A stretch of DNA of 64,000 nucleotides, taken from the NCBI GenBank assembly GCA_017509755.1, contig JAFWOY010000040.1, positions 1 through 64,000 of the forward strand, given 5' to 3'. Positions 59,704 through 64,000 of the stretch are shown one piece after another (the first letter of the stretch is position 1; every line of letters starts with the position of its first letter). The translations under genes and the position numbers were made by a program. Source of the stretch: Bacteroidales bacterium. Its GTDB lineage: Bacteria > Bacteroidota > Bacteroidia > Bacteroidales > UBA932. The notes beneath the pieces were generated by a model that ran no database searches, was not told the DNA's origin, and saw only the letters and a program-made list of their open reading frames with translations.

Positions 59704-61080
59704 ATGACCTTCACCATGATTATTGAGCTGCTGATCGTCCTGGCAGCACTCTATGTGGGCTCCCGGTATGGTTCGCTGGCACTCGGCGCCATTTCGGGCA
59801 TCGGACTGGCCATCCTCGTTTTCGGTTTCGGCCTCAAGCCGGGTACACCCCCGACCGACGTCATCTATATCATCATCGCCGCCGTTACTTGCGCGGGTAC
59901 GCTGCAGGCCTCAGGCGGTATGGACTGGATGATCCAGATTGCCGAAAAGATGCTCCGCAAGCATCCGGAGCATATCACCTTCCTCGGCCCGCTGGTGACG
60001 TTCTTCCTCACCGTTCTCGTGGGAACCGGTCACGTGGTTTATACCGTGATGCCGATCATCTGCGACATCGCCCTGAAAAAGAATATCCGGCCGGAACGTC
60101 CCTGCGCCGTCTCTTCCATCGCTTCGCAAGTCGGTATCACCTGCTCCCCCATCGCCGCCGCGGTCGTCGCATTCGTCACGATTTCCAACGCCAACGGCTA
60201 CATGGTCACCATCCCGCAAGTACTGATGGTCACCATCCCAGCCTGCCTCTGCGGCCTGATGTGCGCAGCCCTGGCTTCTTACAAACGGGGTAAGGACCTC
60301 GACAAGGATCCGGAGTTCATCCGCCGCAAATCCGATCCCGAGCAGTATGCCTACATGTACGGCAACAGCGCCACAACGCTCGACAAGGTCATCACCAAGG
60401 AAGCGAAAGCTTCTGTCTTCGTATTCCTGGGTTCCCTGCTGATCATCGTGGCCTTCGCTTTCTGCCAGATGATCCATTTGGCAGACGGACGCTCCGTAGC
60501 CGAATCCATCTCCCTGCCGAAGATGAACATCTGCATCCAGATCATCATGCTGATGGCTGCGGCCGCCAACATTATGTTCTGCAAGGCGTCACCCAAGAAA
60601 GCCGTGGCCGGCGCCGTCTGGCAGTCCGGCATGGTGGCCGTTGTGGCCATCTACGGCATCGCCTGGCTGGCCGACACCTATTTCGGCAACTACATGGAAG
60701 AGATGAAATCCATGCTGACCGGCCTTGTCACCCACTATCCCTGGGCCATCGCTTTTGTCTTCTTCATCGTCTCCGTGCTCATCAACTCGCAAGGGGCCGT
60801 AGTGGTAGCCATGCTGCCGCTGGCTTATGAACTGGGGATTGCCGGGCCCGTGCTGCTCGGCGTGCTTCCCAGCGTGTATGGCTATTTCTTCATCCCGAAC
60901 TACCCGTCGGATATCGCAACGGTCAACTTCGACCGTTCCGGCACGACCGTCATCGGAAAATACCTGCTCAACCACAGTTTCATGATGCCAGGCCTGATCT
61001 GCGTCGCTGTCTCGACGATTATCGGCTATCTGATGACCAACGTCCTGTTTGCCGGCTATTTCGCGAGTTTCATCCACTGA
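59704..61080 (+). CDS. dcuB: Anaerobic C4-dicarboxylate transporter, DcuA/DcuB family
   Basis: 458 residues with about ten to twelve membrane segments. Family features: LAALYVGSRYGSLALGAISGIGLAILVF, SSIASQVGITCSPIAAAVVAF and the C-terminal FFIPNYPSDIATVNFDRSGTT. These carriers exchange fumarate, malate, aspartate and succinate during fumarate respiration. DcuA and DcuB cannot be separated with certainty. The histidine-breakdown genes follow 24 bases later, so aspartate or other dicarboxylate exchange may be coupled to amino acid catabolism. Confidence 0.9.
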   Translation: MTFTMIIELLIVLAALYVGSRYGSLALGAISGIGLAILVFGFGLKPGTPPTDVIYIIIAAVTCAGTLQASGGMDWMIQIAEKMLRKHPEHITFLGPLVTFFLTVLVGTGHVVYTVMPIICDIALKKNIRPERPCAVSSIASQVGITCSPIAAAVVAFVTISNANGYMVTIPQVLMVTIPACLCGLMCAALASYKRGKDLDKDPEFIRRKSDPEQYAYMYGNSATTLDKVITKEAKASVFVFLGSLLIIVAFAFCQMIHLADGRSVAESISLPKMNICIQIIMLMAAAANIMFCKASPKKAVAGAVWQSGMVAVVAIYGIAWLADTYFGNYMEEMKSMLTGLVTHYPWAIAFVFFIVSVLINSQGAVVVAMLPLAYELGIAGPVLLGVLPSVYGYFFIPNYPSDIATVNFDRSGTTVIGKYLLNHSFMMPGLICVAVSTIIGYLMTNVLFAGYFASFIH

Positions 61081-61104
61081 TGAATCCTACATAAAACCCA
61101 TTAT

Positions 61105-62814
61105 ATGAAACAAATTGTCGAATGTGTCCCCAACTACAGTGAGGGACGCGATAAATCTGTTATTGACAGCATTGTGGCCGCCATCGCATCAGTCGAGGGC
61201 GTCAAAGTACTGGACGTCGATCCGGGCGTAGCCACCCACCGTACTGTCGTCACTTTCGTGGGAGAACCTGCCGCCGTATGCGAAGCCGCTTTCCGCGGCT
61301 CGGCCAAGGCCCAGGAGCTCATTGACATGCGACACCATCACGGAGCCCATCCCCGCTCGGGCGCCACGGACGTGCTTCCGCTTATCCCCGTGGCCGGTAT
61401 CACCCTGGAAGAATGCGCTTCGCTGGCAAGAGAGCTGGCGAAGCGTCTTTATGAAGAGTTGGGCATTCCGTGCTACTGTTATGAAGCCGCTGCCTACAAG
61501 CCTGAACGCAAGAACCTGGCCGTGTGCCGGGCCGGTGAATATGAGGCCCTGCCCGAGAAGATGGCCGATCCGGCGCGTCGCCCTGATTTCGGCCCGGATT
61601 GCTACAACGACACGGTGGCCCGCTGCGGCGCCACCAATGTGGGCGCCCGCAATTTCCTGGTGGCCGTGAACTACAACCTCAACACTACCTCGACCCGCCG
61701 CGCCATGGCCATTGCCTTCGACGTACGTGAAAAAGGCCGCAAGGCCCGCGAAGGCGGATCGCTGACCGGCAAGTTGCTGAAGGACGAAAACGGCGAACAG
61801 ATCTGGATTCCCGGCACGCTCAAGGGCTGCAAAGCCATCGGCTGGTATATCGATGAATATGGCATCGCCCAGGTATCGATGAACATCACCGACATTGAGG
61901 CGACGCCTCTTCATGTGGCCTATGAGGAAGTATCCCGGGCCGCCGCAGCGCGCGGGCTCCGCGTGACCGGCGCCGAAATTGTCGGCCTGGTCCCGAAAAA
62001 AGTGCTGCTCGAAGCGGGCAAATTCTATCTGGCCCGTCAGCAGCGTTCGCTGGGTATCGATGAAAGCGAGATCCTGAAGATTGCCGTCAAATCGATGTCG
62101 CTCGACGATCTCAAGCCATTCAATCCTAAAGAAAAAGTCATTGAATTCCTGATGCAGGACGAAGCGGAAGAGGCAGCCAAGCATAGGCTCGTCCGGATGA
62201 CTGCGGAAGGTTTCGCCCGCGAAACGGCGTCCGAATCACCCGCCCCGGGCGGCGGTTCGATTTCCGCGTACATGGGTGCTCTTTCAGCTGCACTCGGTAC
62301 GATGGTAGCCAATCTCTCTGCCCACAAACGCGGCTGGGATGACCGTTGGAAAGAATTCTCCGATGTGGCTGAGAAAGGCCAGGCCCTGATGCAGGAACTT
62401 CTTGACCTTGTGGACGAAGATACAGCCGCTTTCGACCGCATCATGGCCTGCTTCGGCATGCCGAAGGGGACTGAGGAAGAGAAGGCTGCCCGTGCTGCCG
62501 CGATTGAAGAGGCCACGCTCTATGCCGCTTCCGTGCCCCTCAAGACTATGGAAGCTTCCCTGAAGGCGCTTCCGCTGGCACTTGAAATGGCCCGCAAGGG
62601 CAATCCGGCCTCCGCATCCGACGCCGGGGTAGCCGCCCTGGCCGCCCGCGCTGCCTGCCGTGGTGCCGAACTCAATGTGCGCATCAATGCTTCCGGCTTG
62701 AAAGACAAAGCCCCGGCCGCGCCGCTCATCGCCCGTGCCGCCGCCATCCTGAAAGAGGCGGAAGCCCTGGAAGCAGAAGTACTGACCGCTGTTAACGGAC
62801 ACATTGAAAGCTAG
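61105..62814 (+). CDS. ftcD: Bifunctional glutamate formimidoyltransferase / formimidoyl-THF cyclodeaminase
   Basis: 569 residues, the full two-enzyme form. The N-terminal transferase (about 1-325) has VECVPNYSEGRD, HRTVVTFVG and HHHGAHPRSGATDVLPLIP. The C-terminal cyclodeaminase (about 345-569) has SPAPGGGSISAYMGALSAALGTMVANL. It transfers the formimino group of formiminoglutamate from histidine to tetrahydrofolate and yields glutamate. It stands directly before hutU in the operon. Confidence 0.95.
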   Translation: MKQIVECVPNYSEGRDKSVIDSIVAAIASVEGVKVLDVDPGVATHRTVVTFVGEPAAVCEAAFRGSAKAQELIDMRHHHGAHPRSGATDVLPLIPVAGITLEECASLARELAKRLYEELGIPCYCYEAAAYKPERKNLAVCRAGEYEALPEKMADPARRPDFGPDCYNDTVARCGATNVGARNFLVAVNYNLNTTSTRRAMAIAFDVREKGRKAREGGSLTGKLLKDENGEQIWIPGTLKGCKAIGWYIDEYGIAQVSMNITDIEATPLHVAYEEVSRAAAARGLRVTGAEIVGLVPKKVLLEAGKFYLARQQRSLGIDESEILKIAVKSMSLDDLKPFNPKEKVIEFLMQDEAEEAAKHRLVRMTAEGFARETASESPAPGGGSISAYMGALSAALGTMVANLSAHKRGWDDRWKEFSDVAEKGQALMQELLDLVDEDTAAFDRIMACFGMPKGTEEEKAARAAAIEEATLYAASVPLKTMEASLKALPLALEMARKGNPASASDAGVAALAARAACRGAELNVRINASGLKDKAPAAPLIARAAAILKEAEALEAEVLTAVNGHIES

Positions 62815-62819
62815 CAGCC

Positions 62820-64000
<1,181 letters not shown>

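Overview
The window comes from a member of the Bacteroidota, most likely order Bacteroidales. It has SusC/SusD importer genes, and many promoters fit the Bacteroidota pattern (TTTG, 19-21 bp, TAnnTTTG). Family-typical genes include an S46 dipeptidyl-peptidase, C69 peptidases, a murT/murK/murQ set and an RluD-type enzyme. Base composition is GC-rich for the order. The lifestyle suggested is anaerobic and peptide- or glycan-scavenging: HydE maturase, rubrerythrin, DcuB, histidine catabolism, extracytoplasmic peptidases. I cannot name the genus.

Layout. 1-2100: the end of an IS3-type element, tRNA-Leu, rubrerythrin and a broken GH3 glucosidase. 2072-11740: a TerB/J-domain protein, an outer-membrane barrel receptor, a TetR-sigma4-like regulator, hydE with a CPBP protease, rmuC with a GH18 lipoprotein, and prmA. 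11755-29854: mostly housekeeping genes (tpiA-dpp11-prmA, marC, an aminotransferase, polA, an ECF sigma factor, rsmG, rpmH, a PASTA protein, rluD, a glycine-rich TonB-dependent receptor, serS-ruvC, a C69 dipeptidase, rplU-rpmA).

30021-53526 is the remarkable part. Twelve minus-strand genes with gaps of at most 24 nt or overlaps run from a PBP4-type carboxypeptidase (51967) to an amidohydrolase-like lipoprotein (30021). In order they are dacB, aminotransferase, susC, susD, a surface lipoprotein with a duplicated module, a giant ceramidase-like/GH20/GH20 lipoprotein, murQ, a BadF/BcrA-type amino-sugar kinase, an MFS sugar permease, an Ntn-hydrolase/C1B peptidase fusion, a GH18/GHL10 fusion and an N-formylglutamate-amidohydrolase-like protein. 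A divergent gene encodes a glutamate-racemase homologue with a lipoprotein signal. Its promoter and that of dacB are the two arms of one 17-bp palindrome. I read the set as a SusCD-linked murein (muropeptide) utilisation locus: outer-membrane capture, removal of GlcNAc, trimming of D-Ala and peptides, uptake and phosphorylation of MurNAc, cleavage by MurQ, and handling of D-Glu. The functional assignment is inference. The gene order, overlaps and catalytic motifs are visible in the sequence.

53528-64000: the racemase is followed by a DEDD exonuclease, rlmI and an rluA paralogue in overlapping order. Then come an ArnT-like glycosyltransferase, tRNA-Cys with an unusually long 3' hairpin, a membrane protein/winged-helix regulator pair, and a dcuB-ftcD-hutU operon for histidine breakdown that runs off the end.
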